Positions 1 to 11,077 of a DNA stretch of 64,000 nucleotides are shown one piece after another; position 1 is the first letter of the stretch; each line of letters starts with the position of its first letter. The position numbers were made by a program, and so were the translations under genes. The notes below the pieces were generated by a model that ran no database searches, was not told the origin of the DNA, and worked only from the letters and a program-made list of their open reading frames with translations. The stretch is taken from positions 62,001-126,000 of the forward strand of contig BSDZ01000031.1 in assembly GCA_030268105.1 (NCBI GenBank), read 5' to 3'. The DNA comes from Volvox africanus. Lineage: Eukaryota; Chlorophyta; Chlorophyceae; Chlamydomonadales; Volvocaceae.

Positions 1-1400
1 TCATTTCACATAATTAAACATTTGAGCATACTTCTTTTTTAATTAAAAAAACTGAACTACATGGCAACAGATACCTTTCTTGAGCGATTTTAAGTGCTCT
101 CCGCTACCTTGGATCAACCAGGGGAGCAATGCTAAAATCGTTAGCCTGTCGGCCTGTACTCCGCACCCGGTTTCCCAGTGAATCATGCATCAAAGGTTAA
201 GACATATAGAAACATATCTTTTTGTTTGCAGCTCTTTTGTTTGCGAGCACGCCATCAGCTTTCATGGTCACGAACTTACGATGCCTTCTCAATTTCAGTG
301 ACAAGCATTGCGTATGCTCCAAGAGCTTTGTCAGCTAGTAAAGATAAACGACTAGAGCTTAAGTCACATATTGTGGGTCTTGTCCGTACCTACTCGAGCG
401 CTTCAGCTGACAGATCCAAAATTTCACTATAAATTGTAGTCCTACATAACAAGAGGCCGACACTTGTTCAAAACGCTGATGGTGCTGAACAGACACCAAA
501 CGACCTGCAAATCCAATTGCTCGTGAGTGGTAATTAGCAGGACTGCAGTGAATGGGGGGATCGCACTCCGGCGCTAAGGCCCAGCTTGCCGCAATAGTTC
601 CTGTAGGGTTGGTTCAGTCGCTCCTTAATTGGATCCGGAATTCATCCTTATCATTTGAAGGTTGGCTATCAAGCAGCAGGAGTTTCGCTAAGTTGGCAAT
701 CCCGGCGACGTTTCAGGGGCCATATATAAGAGTAAACCCGTTTAGTTGAAACAAGTCCTGATGCACATCTCATTAGCTGTTAGATGGTAAGGTTACAGTT
801 AGTGTTCTAGGCGTACCTGCCATTTTGGGCTCGACGCGAAATGACTTGCTATAAAATTTGAGGCGCAAAATTGTTTAAACGACTGCTAAACATACAGCTT
901 ATCCGGTGTGCTGATGTCATCTCTGGAAATGCTCCTGGCGACGTTTTGTCAGCTCGGATCCTGCATTAGCGTTGTCGCAAACCGTCTGCGATAGGAAATT
1001 CCGAGCACATGAAGTAAGGTCAGACCCTCGGCTTCCCATGGCCGCCCAATGGCCTCCTAAATTCTGCTGGACAACGCTTTCACGCAACGATGTACCAGTA
1101 GACGTACCCACAGTCGTCATATACCTCCAAAGATCGGAGCAGATCAGTGCATTTGTCAGCTGGCAACCCGCTATTATGAGGTTCTTACTGCCCACGAGGC
1201 CTGCAGTCCCGGCATCCGCGACCGCTACATACGTTACCCTAGTGGAAGCGGCTACCCCAGCGATCGAGTGCTGACTTCTCAATTATACACGAGACCTTCG
1301 CAAGACGCCGCCCACGAGGCTGGGAACCCCCGACGCCGTTTCTAAAATGTGCAGGTGGGCTGGCCGCTGCCCGAAAAGCAGCGTCGGGGGCTAGCCATAC
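1..1400. other. No gene resolved at left edge
   Basis: I find no recognisable protein motif or convincing chain of splice-compatible exons here. The open frames on both strands are short, overlap each other and show no family signature. The region could hold the 3' end or 3' UTR of the ankyrin gene that reads leftwards from about 3.9 kb, or unrelated intergenic DNA. Confidence 0.4.
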
Positions 1401-1469
1401 CTTGCATCTACCAATGGCCAAGACGAGCCGAAATTCATCCTGATTCGTAACGATCAAGCAGTCCAACGC

Positions 1470-3475
1470 TAAAGGTTGTATTGCGCCACAAGGCGTTTGC
1501 AGTCTGGGCAAGTGAGGCGGCCCTTGATGGCAGAGACGCCCGAAGTGCTGGCTCCGCTCTTGATGAGCAGCTCCGCAACGTTCTGCCAACCAGACAACAG
1601 CGACACCTGAACGTGGGCACAGCCAAGGAAGAAATTTTCCGGGAACCCAAACCTGTAGCATATAAAACTTAACCCCTTAGGAAAGGAGGCAGCACCAGGC
1701 ACGGGACAACTGACTCATCGAATGCGCAGCAGCAGGTGGTGCGGCGCTTTTTCTGGGGGGGGCTCGTCAGATCGGTGGTGAGGCGGCCCAGTGCATGAAC
1801 CCACCGAACGGCCCAACTCTTCCTCATGCAAGCATACTCGTGGCCTGATTAATACCTTACTACATCCACCCGTGCGAAGCAGGGCAGTGGCCCAAGCTCT
1901 ACTACGACCATGACATGGGCCCAAATGCCAAAGCGACTGGGCTGAGAGACTTGTTCCGCCATAACGCATCTAACGGTTTGTTACGGACGTTACACCTGCA
2001 GTGCAGTAAGGCCGTTGTTATCCTTAGCCTCCATGTCCGCCCCAGCCTTCACCAGCGCCTGTGGGACGACAGCAGCCATTACGTCGATGCCCCCGCCATC
2101 CCTACATTGAACACTTCAGACCGCCTCAAATGTGGCGAGTCCCCCTGCCTTCCGTACCCTGGCTGATGCCAATATACACCTTAACAATCACACTAGTTAT
2201 ATTCGCAAATTCGTCTTAAGACTTAGACCTGCCACCTGCAAACAAGAAATGGGGAGTGCGCATCGTAATGGAAACCCACGCACACTTGCAGCCATTTGAA
2301 CCCATTTGAACCCAAAGTTAGGCGGTAACTCAATGTCTAAGCACTGGTCCCACCGTCAAGGCAAATATCCTTAGCTGCGGTGGTCACGGCCATGCACACA
2401 TCCTGAAGCCCCCGGAGCGCGGACACCCGCCGGCACGCTTTCCGCACCCAGTCAGGGCGCCCAATCTGTAACCTACCGCTGGAATCTCGCCAGGCGGGTA
2501 CTTGTAATGCCCTGCGCGAGCGATCATGAGCAGTGGCGTGTCGCCTGTGGCGTCGCGCTCATTGGGGTCTGCGCCGGCACGCAGAGCAGCATTGACACCA
2601 GGGAGATCCAACTTTTTTAGTGACGACCACAGCGGCGACAGCCCAGTCTCTGGAGGGCAAGCAGGACAAAGCGCAGGAAGGTTAGACCGTCACTGGGTGT
2701 CACTACAGAAAAAAGGGGGTGTCACTACAAAAAGAAAGAACAGGACGGGATGTTTTCACCGTGTAAACACGGAGCGCTCCAATGAGGTCATGGAATCTCA
2801 TGAACTGTGCAGTGGGATGGTACGCGGAATCATTTGGGGGGGGGAGAGACAAGCATCGTTGAAGGCAAGGGCAGATGGGTCAGGGGGGGGGCCATGCTGG
2901 ATGTGTTGGAACAATCAGGGTAATACTAGGATAACCAGGCAGGCAGAGAGAACGGTTGTGTGCAAACCGGAGGATGGCGGAGCAACTTAAGGAGGCGGGA
3001 GTTCAGAGTATTTGTTGTTAGTTCCTCCGCTGCAGACTTCACAACTCTCACTAAGAGTGCATGTGCTTCTCCGGATTGGCAAAAGCGCGAGCGAGCTTGC
3101 ACGCCAGGAAAGCAATCAGTCCCGCCTCCTAGGGGCCCGCCTCAGGGACTGGGGGCAGCCGGATCCTGAGATGCACATAGCCATCTATGGTTCCTTTAAG
3201 GGTCACGCTAAATGCATGCCCTGCTAAAGCGCGCGTGTGATTATATTGGCTCCACTAGTGGCTTCACTATCAAGCGAGACATCCACAACCATTCAACTCA
3301 GTGCTCACACAGTTTCTCGTTCGCGCTTTCCCTAAACTGCGTACCTACCTTGTTGTGACATGAGCGCAGACACCTTGTAGACATTGATGGCCACTTGGGA
3401 CAACACCTGGCGAATCGGGTTGTCGGGCGTGAACGTAGCGTGCACGGAAACGCTGCGGCACCGGCTCGAGGAGGC
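1470..3475 (-). CDS. Ankyrin-repeat protein (partial model)
   Basis: Minus-strand exons in compatible phase: 3475-3349 (acceptor CTGTAG, donor GTAGGT), 2649-2477 and 2058-1996. The first encodes a helical segment with FTPDNPIRQVL and INVYKVSALMSQQ. The second and third encode ankyrin consensus: VNAALRAGADPNERDATGD, then TPLLMIARAGH, then ALVKAGADMEAKDNNGLTAL. A further stretch near 1610-1500 (NVAELLIKSGAS, then LTCPDC) looks like another repeat, but its splice sites are unclear. A 5' exon may lie near 3870-3700 (NLVEDGGQLLHELRYDTD). Ankyrin repeats are protein-binding scaffolds, so no enzymatic role is implied. Neither the start nor the stop is resolved. The neighbouring AEC-MORN gene is divergent and starts at 4309, so the interval between them may hold both promoters. 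Confidence 0.6.
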
Positions 3476-3699
3476 CTACAGAATGGGACGCAGTTCAGGC
3501 CAAGGCCGTCAAAATCCTGGTGGAAACGGTTACCAGCTGGCCCCTCTCCCCGCAAGTGCGGAGAAGATAGACGCCACGGAAGGCAGGCGCGAAGATTGGA
3601 TTCAAAGGGTTCCTGGATTGCGGGTGGCGTTTTCCGGGATGCGGTGGTGCCTGGGCATAGTGTGTTGTTTCACGCAAGGGGCCCTCAGCTGCAGGAGGT

Positions 3700-4308
3700 C
3701 GGTATCATAGCGCAGCTCGTGAAGCAGTTGCCCGCCGTCCTCGACTAAATTGCCAGTGCAGAATGTAAGGAAATTCCTGTAGCCTTCTATGGATTCCAGA
3801 TCTTGCGCGTGGGGGAAATCTTCGGCGTGATTCTTTCGTAATTCTACTATCGCAGTAAAACTTACTTGACGTTGACGAGAGATACAGATCATGTCATTGG
3901 AGCGTTTCCCATTGACAGCACGCAACGATAGTGACCTGTGCGACAACAACATCCTTCCAAGATGATGGATATTCTTGCGCTGCAGCCTCTCGATGCGCTA
4001 GACAAAAGCCGCCAGCCGCCGTAGACGACGATCGCTGTTACCTTAGGTACTCACATAGATATTGCGGACTCCTGGCTTTGAGAGTTTTGGCTTCGGCTTC
4101 GGAGCAACGATTTTTCATTTTTTGCGAAAGGCATCTGAATGGGAAATGCTTAAGAAGCATGCTGTTTTCATTGTATTTACGTGGCATTAAGCACGCTATA
4201 AGTGAAATTCAGGGGCCCTCCGCCAGCTTAATCATTTCCACGACAACTTTTGTTTTTTGATTCCAATATTCAGGTCATGTGTTGCAAATTCTACACTTTG
4301 ATTGCGTA
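3700..4308. other. Region between ankyrin and AEC-MORN genes
   Basis: This stretch holds a possible 5' exon of the leftward ankyrin gene (about 3870-3700, frame containing NLVEDGGQLLHEL) and the 5' region of the rightward transporter gene. No promoter motif could be assigned with confidence. Confidence 0.3.
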
Positions 4309-7300
4309 ATGACGGAGCCTATCGTCCAGGCGGCATCGCGACTAGCGGAATGCTGCACTTTGTTAGCTATCGGCTATCATCTTAAGCAGAGCGGAATTCT
4401 TCGTATTAGCGATGGCGAGGTGCGGGGCGTCGGTTCCTCTGTATCAGCAAATGTTCAAATATCGTCGCAGCTATCGTACATCGCAGTGTCTCTCTCGGCC
4501 CCCTTCCGGCACCTGTGCACACCCTACCCCGCCACCTTTTGTAGACGGCCATCAAAGTCGCGACGACGCTTACGCTACCCTCCGTCATTGTCCAAGCCTT
4601 GGGAAAGTAAGCTCGTCATCAATTGTCCCGGTTCCGGGGATGGGACGTTCTGTGTCATATGCGTCACACATGTCCCGGGAATAGTGGTGGCGGCGCCGTC
4701 TGCTCACGGCCCATGGGATCGTGCGTTGCCGATGCTGACGGTGGCGACAGGGCATGCTTGTAAACCATGAGGATGATAACATGATACGTTGGGTTGGTCT
4801 CCATAGCCGCCTCTATCGCGGGCGGTCAAGGCGAGCTTGTCCCTTAAGAGGCCGCATGAACGCCCACGAGAAGCCGCAACTCCAAGGGTCATGAAATGCT
4901 GCAGCGGACCTAGCTCACACAATTTGCGCGTGTTATCCCACGAAGAAGGCTTATGTATCGCTGAACGTGCCTGTTTAGGAACATGGATATGCCATGCAAC
5001 GGCGCTGAGCGCATGCGGTGTTTCAGTTGTTAATATTTAAGATAGACGTACGGACAAAAACGTTCGTTTGACACTTCAACGGATCCAAAGCACGGCCCAC
5101 ATGGTACCGGGTCAACTCATTTCCAGCGCCTCTCTGTGCATCCTGGCTCCGGTCCCTGCAGTGGCGGCCCCCTGGGTTTCGGAGCTGCATCATTGCTGGG
5201 GGTTGCTGCCGTCTGCACGGGGACACAGCTAGCAGCCACGTGGTGAGTACGGCCTCCTTAGCGGGAGGGGCTTCAATGCACTTCATTCACGCATAACCCC
5301 CTGACTCGTACGGGCCGTTAAACAGTACTCTTCTGCTCCCGTATACAGACCCGGAATACACTCATGCCTCCTTCCCTGCGTCACACCTCCTACCGTCATA
5401 ATTAATGACTCTGCTCGTTTGAACCTTCGGACTCCATCCCTATCCCTATCCCCGTCGTGGGCGTGTACTTACAGCTGGCTCCGCATGACTCCAGGTTACA
5501 TGTCATGCAACGATCCGTCCGCGAGCGGTCGCTGCTGGCAGGGTCCTGTACCGGTCTTTCGTTGCAACTGCTGGGCTACCCGATCGTGGAGTGCTTTCTG
5601 GGAGGTGGCGCAGCTCGGACGGGGGCGGGGGCGGGGGCGGCGCTGCAGACCGTGACGTTGATTGACCTGCTCAACCATCTTTCAGGTGCGGATCACGGAG
5701 GAGCAGGCGCTGCAGCTATGATTGCGTTTGAAGCTGTTTTTGCGTTTGAAGCTGTTTTGATAGAACTTGGGGAAAGAGACCGTCGCTGTTCGGAGCTGCG
5801 GCGTTGTTTTCTGTGTGACTGGTAGCGGCTGGGGAAGACGCCACAGTCAGGGGGGAGCCGCGATGCGATATATTGGTGATAACGTCGTCGAGGAAATGGC
5901 TGAAGTGGCTTATAGCTGGTAGGGGGCTTAGCAACCTGGGCCCAAACGTGAAGATGAGAGGCGGGTGAGCAGATGCCTAGGGGGTATAGCCAGTTATAGC
6001 CAATGAGGAGGAGGAGCTTGTCTGCAGTGTGATGGGGGCTGATGGGGGCGCTCTTCGCCGGTGGACTTTTACGCGGAAGCGGCCGTGACCTTCAACTTCC
6101 GGATACTTTTCACCACCATCATCATTACCGACAGCTACCGCATCACACTAGGCGATGGCAGCCGCGTCCATCGCACCGAATTGGGAAAATTTCGGTATAG
6201 CTTAATAGCTTTGTCCTTTCCAACATGTCGTGCGGAATCCTCACCTTGCTAATTCCATTAATCAACTCAGCTGCCGGCCGGTTTGTCCTCCGTGCTGGCG
6301 CAGTCTGGGTGGGCTCTTACATGCTGTTTGCAGGCGCTGGCCCCGCCTTCCCCGAGTCCTTCAAACATGAAGACGGGGGCGACTACCGCGGCCAGTGGCG
6401 GGGTATGCGCAAGGAGGGATTGGGTATGTACACGTAAGTGGGACAGACCGGAAGGCGGGGAAGAGGAGGAGGGATGCTGTGTGCAGTGAGTTGTTGGACA
6501 TACAGTCACATACGAGAGAGAACCGGTGTTTGCAAGCAGCGGGTGTGTTTGTGTGAGGAAGGCTGGAGGAGGAAGGGGAGGGAGGAGAGGGTATAGCGGG
6601 TATGGCTATTTCCCCGCCTCAGGAACAATCTGTCGTACGTGGTATAAAATCGCGCGAAAGGTCCTGCCGGTAGATGGATACGCAAATATCCCCATGGCAT
6701 TGGCCAACATCACCGACCTGCTTTACCATCGAACACTCCGCCGTCTGCGTAGGTACCCGAGCGGCGCACGGTACGAGGGCGAGTGGCGCAACAACGTCAA
6801 GGAGGGACGTGGGGTTTACTACTTCCCGAAGGTACGTTGTGCACCACTGCTCCACAGCGCACCACTGACACCGCCACTTCCGCTCCACACGTCCGTCGGC
6901 CACCAGCCGCGACATGCCCCTTGCCCTCGGCCGCCCGCATATCTATGCAGGGTGGTGTGTATGAGGGCGAGTGGAGTGGGGGCACGATGAACGGGCTTGG
7001 GGTGCGGACCTTCAGCACTGGTCAGGTGAAGGTGCGTGATGCCGTGACGGTACATTGACCGTACATTGACCTGGGGGACGCAGGAGGGCGACGGAGAGGT
7101 GACGTACATTGACCGGGGGGACCCAGGAGGGCGACGGAGAGGTGCCATACATCGACCCAAGGGGACAAGATAGGGATGATACGCAGGACGGCAGAATGAG
7201 GGTGGGCCTTATGTTAGCAGGGGTAGGATGGAATGGCATTCACTCAATGTGTACATCTGGACAAGGGCTGCAGTACGGGGGCTGCAGTACGACGACAGGC

Positions 7301-10300
7301 GGGACGAATATTGCGTATTTCTCTTGACAGCGCTTGAAGTTCTTCCACCACTTGATTAATGCAATATCGTTTTATTTCCACTCGTCTATTCGCGTTTCCA
7401 GACTGTTGAAGGTCTACCCCTCCCACTCCCCTGCTCCTGCTCCTGCTCCGCCTCCTGCTCCTGCTCGCCTCACTTTCAAAACCCTAGGCAGGCCGCTGGC
7501 GAGACGGCCAGTTGGAGATGCCCCTGGACCTCTGGCAGGTTGCGCTTGCTGCCGACGGCGCAACGACCGCAGCTGATGCGGCACGCAGGTGTGTGCCGAC
7601 TTTGCTGACGGCCCCCTACCATATCGGCATTCCCCTCAGAAAGCTGGGGGACTGACAGGACCTAGGATGGCATTGCCTGGAGAATGTCGGTGTGGAAGGG
7701 CCCACCCACCCATCGGACCCAACATCTGTTCACCGGTCACGTGCAGGCCGGTCAAATGCGGGCTGCACTCCCAGGATGGACTCAGTCACGTCGGGTTCCA
7801 TCCGTCATGTTTCCGGACACGCGGGCGCTCATCCCACACCGCAGCCTGATGTTTTTCGCTGCCTCTCCTTTGTGTTTGTTTTCCCGCCTTTTCCCCTCTT
7901 CCCGCTTACCGACGTAAACCGCCTGGCGCCCGCCTTTCCCACTCAGCGTGGAGGTGGGTGGTGGTGGATTCCTGGATGCCGCGCACATGCTGGTGGCTCA
8001 ACCTACACTATGGGCTCTGCTGGGGGGCGTTGCCCTCAACCTGGCGAGGGTGAGTGCGGGGAGGGGGTTACGTTAGCTAGGGACCCCGTCGCCGTAAGTG
8101 TCCAGTAGGCTTGTGCCTTATTAGTCTTGACTAGTAAGGCACACACGCATGAGTGAGGAGCAAGTAGCCCCTTGAGGGTTAAAGTGGGCGAATCGGATTG
8201 GGGAGCGACTGCATTGCCTTTGTCGTGTCTTGTCTGAGTTGGTCAGTTTCGATTAATTCCGTGATGGAAGAGTAGCTGAGTAAGTGGCGTTCTGGGTAAA
8301 GCGCTTGGAGGAGTTGGATTGGTGGTGCTGCAGACTGCTTGGATACGGTTTGGTGGTTTGATCTCAACCTGGTCTGTTTGATTATAGTTGCTATTTAGTT
8401 GTTGGTTGATCCAACTCAGTTTAGTCGTTATATAGTTATGTTAAGCGGCCTTTGGTTTTTTCGCATGCTGCGTTTGATTCATCAAGATTACGGCAGGTCT
8501 AGGTCGGTTGTGGGCTCGGTTTCGGTGGTTCAGATTTCGCATCTTCGAATACATCTTGGCAGCCTTCTTTCTGTCCAGATGATGTTCACAACCCGTAAAG
8601 GATCTCCTCTCTCCACCTTACGCAGGATGAATCTCTCCCCCCTCCGCCCATTTTCTCGGGGGCTGATCGATGGGGTTAGGGCGCTTTGTTTTCCATAAAA
8701 GGGGAGGTGGGAGGTTCACGAGCATGACAGCACCAGCGGTCAGCTATTAGATTCCACTTTTCCGACTTCCGACTTTTGTGCGACACCTTTTCGTCGCCAC
8801 CAGCAGCAAGGCCAATAGTAAACGGATTACGGATTACGGATTCTATTGCTTTTTTTCCGGCCTCTACTTGCGGCCTTTTGGCGGCTACATAGCTTACGTT
8901 CCAACGTTTTCACCTTCTCTACCTTCTTGGACGGGGCTACACGCCCGTCCTCCACCATATCGCGGTTAGTCTCATGCTTTACAGCAGCGTCTACAGCGGT
9001 ATCGTGTCTCGTTTATTCGATTTCTCCCTCCCACAACCGCGAAAGCTACCTCGAGCGAACCGGCGTGAAGGAAGTTCTTCCCCCGTCCCTGCCCTACCCC
9101 GATTCAGGTTCCGCTCCCCACCTCCTTAGACGTCATCACGGGCGTATTGGCTCAAGCCAACACGCCTCTCACGCTGCTGGCAGCTGGTATTACCGCACCG
9201 GCACTGGCGGCGCCACCGGTAGGTGTTTATTGAGAAGCTGAGTCGGGTCCCGCCACTCACGTGCAGCGTGTCGAATACCCACAAGCACTCGTCTGCCATA
9301 TTGTTTCCGAAGCTATCCTTGTCGGTGCACAGTGCGTAGCGAGCACGCGTATTTGTGAGATGGACTGGAAACCATTTCATAAAAGTCTAACCCGTATGGG
9401 TCTTGTCGGTATCGTATGTCATCATCGTAACGAACGTGGGATTTGAACTCGAATATATTTCTGGATCCCGCGGGATCGTTTCAGATCCTTCTGGGTCCTT
9501 CAGGATCCTTCAAAGATATTTGCGATAATTTGCTGCGCGGGAAACAGGGTCCTCACGGAGCTGCATGCTGTAGAGTCATGTATAAGTTATAATGCACCTT
9601 CAAGCGCCTAGGACAGTAGATTCGTGTGCATAACGTGCACGCGTGCGGTCACACGCTTAATGTGTTGTCCACAACCCCCTGGGTCACCGGGGGATTGCAG
9701 GGGCTGCGGCAGCTGCTTCCCGACATCGCACGGCTGCTGGGTGCGCGATTGCTAGTGCCACTGTTCGTGGGACTCAATCTGGTGGCGCTTCTGGTGGCGG
9801 GCAGCACGGACGGTGTCTTCCATGTGGCGTCCGCCTCCTTGATGCCGCTGGCAGCTGCGCTCATTGCGCTCCTGGCGCCGGTGCCGCCGCAAGTACGGTA
9901 GCAGCATGTGCAGCCTTGGATGCGCCATCCTTGTACTTGCACGTGTTTGTTCGAAACATGTAGTGTTTGTAACCGTTACCATGGGAGGGTTGATCGAAAT
10001 ACGGCTGTTGTAAAATGGATGGAGGAGAAGACAACCAGTTGCTAGCATAGGGGTACGGAGATTTTCCGATGTCGTCGTTTAGTTGCTCGTACACCCTAGG
10101 ACGCGCATCCGCGGCTCACACGTGTTGAGACCCGTGCGCTGTAGCTATCGCAATTTTCGAGGTGGGCTCAACCGACTGACCAACAGACAGACTGATTTCA
10201 AAGGAGAGTGTGTGGCCCCACGCAGGCACTCGCCAACGCGCGGCGCTTCCGTTTGAACGAGTCCACCGCCGCCACCTTCACCGCCGCGTCGTACCTCATC

Positions 10301-11077
10301 TGCGTCCCGCTTATGCTGCTGGCCGGCGTCGCGGCATGCGCCACCGGCCTGGCGTTGCCGCCACCTGGCGTTGCCGCTGCCGGCACCATAGTGGACGCAC
10401 GACCCCTAGGCGTGTTTACATTTACAGCACTGGTCGCCGTCAGCGCCGCCATCAGCTACGTGACGCGTACGTTCTCGCAGACATCCTCTTCGTCCCAGGT
10501 TTCGGAGGATCGAAGAATCCGGATGGTATATGCAGGCCCCATGGAAACGACGACACAAAGTCTATCCGCACAATCCGCTGTGGCTCCAGCGGCGGGTGAG
10601 GCCTCCAGTCCGCCCGCTACGACGGGGGCGGGGAGGTCGGGTGTCCCCGGAGCTGGTGCGATGGAGCCGCCGTCGACGTCAGCAGGCTCAGGCAGCGGTA
10701 GCGGCAGCACTGGAAATGGAAGCGAGGGTGGTGGCGGCGGAGGCGGATCCGCCAATGCAGGGCCAAGGTTGCCGCCAGCGGCTGCGACTGCGACGGGGAT
10801 GGGGTTGGTGGCGTCGTGTTGGGTTATATGGGGGCTTTGTGCAGTACAAAGACGGCTGATTTTGGGGGGCGGATTTCTGTGTGGCAGTCGCGGTGTTGGC
10901 GGGCGATGGGCTCCTCTTGTCACTAGGACTCATCGAAGTCATGTGGGGCGAGGTACAGGTACTTCGCCGGGGCGTAGGAGCTTGACAGCAGCATCGCGAC
11001 AGGTGTGCTGCAGACTGGCAGGAATCAAGAGGTTTGGGCAGTTAGCGCCGTTGCCTCGCACTGCGGTCGTCCGGTAG
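4309..11077 (+). CDS. AEC (auxin efflux carrier/PIN-like) permease with MORN repeats in the central loop
   Basis: Twelve exons join in consistent phase: 4309-4419, 4545-4606, 5162-5242, 5495-5685, 6334-6433, 6753-6831, 6951-7031, 7488-7588, 7947-8049, 9108-9218, 9701-9892 and 10226-11077. They total 2064 nt, or 687 residues plus stop. The N-terminal half is AEC-like: LLAIGYHLKQSGIL, LTLPSVIVQALG, a membrane segment GFGAASLLGVAAVCTG, then ERSLLAGSCTGLSLQLLGYP and TLIDLLNHL. Next come three MORN repeats (DYRGQWRGMRKEGLGMYT; RYEGEWRNNVKEGRGVYYF; VYEGEWSGGTMNGLGVRTF) and a degenerate fourth (GRWRDGQLEMPLDLW). The C-terminal AEC half follows: LWALLGGVALNLARVPLP, ANTPLTLLAAGI, LLVPLFVGLNLVALLVAG and ATFTAASYLICVPLML. 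A Gly/Ser/Pro-rich tail ends the protein. AEC proteins export organic anions such as auxin, and MORN repeats bind lipids or tether membranes. Substrate and membrane are unknown. The tail from about 10480 on might be spliced differently. Confidence 0.82.
5723..5758 (+). repeat. 18-bp tandem duplication
   Basis: The unit TGCGTTTGAAGCTGTTTT occurs twice head to tail in the intron between transporter exons 5495-5685 and 6334-6433. Confidence 0.8.
7061..7160 (+). repeat. About 43-bp tandem repeat after a MORN exon
   Basis: Two near-identical units starting GTACATTGAC (7061 and 7104) contain GGAGGGCGACGGAGAGGT. A decayed third copy begins near 7146. The array sits 30 bp past the donor of the third MORN exon. 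The period is not a multiple of three, so it is unlikely to be coding. Confidence 0.75.
8974..9015 (+). repeat. 42-bp dispersed repeat, copy 1
   Basis: This 42-base segment in an intron of the AEC-MORN gene matches 18560-18601 in an intron of the hexosaminidase gene at 40 of 42 positions, in the same orientation. It contains CAGCAGCGTCTACAGCGGTA. Both copies follow a pyrimidine-rich stretch and similar TTGGA-GGGCTA text, which suggests a larger decayed interspersed element. Confidence 0.8.

Noticed and set aside
972..1274. 100-codon plus frame and 121-codon minus frame on the same DNA
   Set aside because: Mutually overlapping, with no recognised motif or splice context on either strand.
6061..6252. 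Possible extra transporter exon (DFYAEAAVTFNF)
   Set aside because: Exons 5495-5685 and 6334-6433 already join in phase; inserting this one breaks the frame and it lacks good splice sites.
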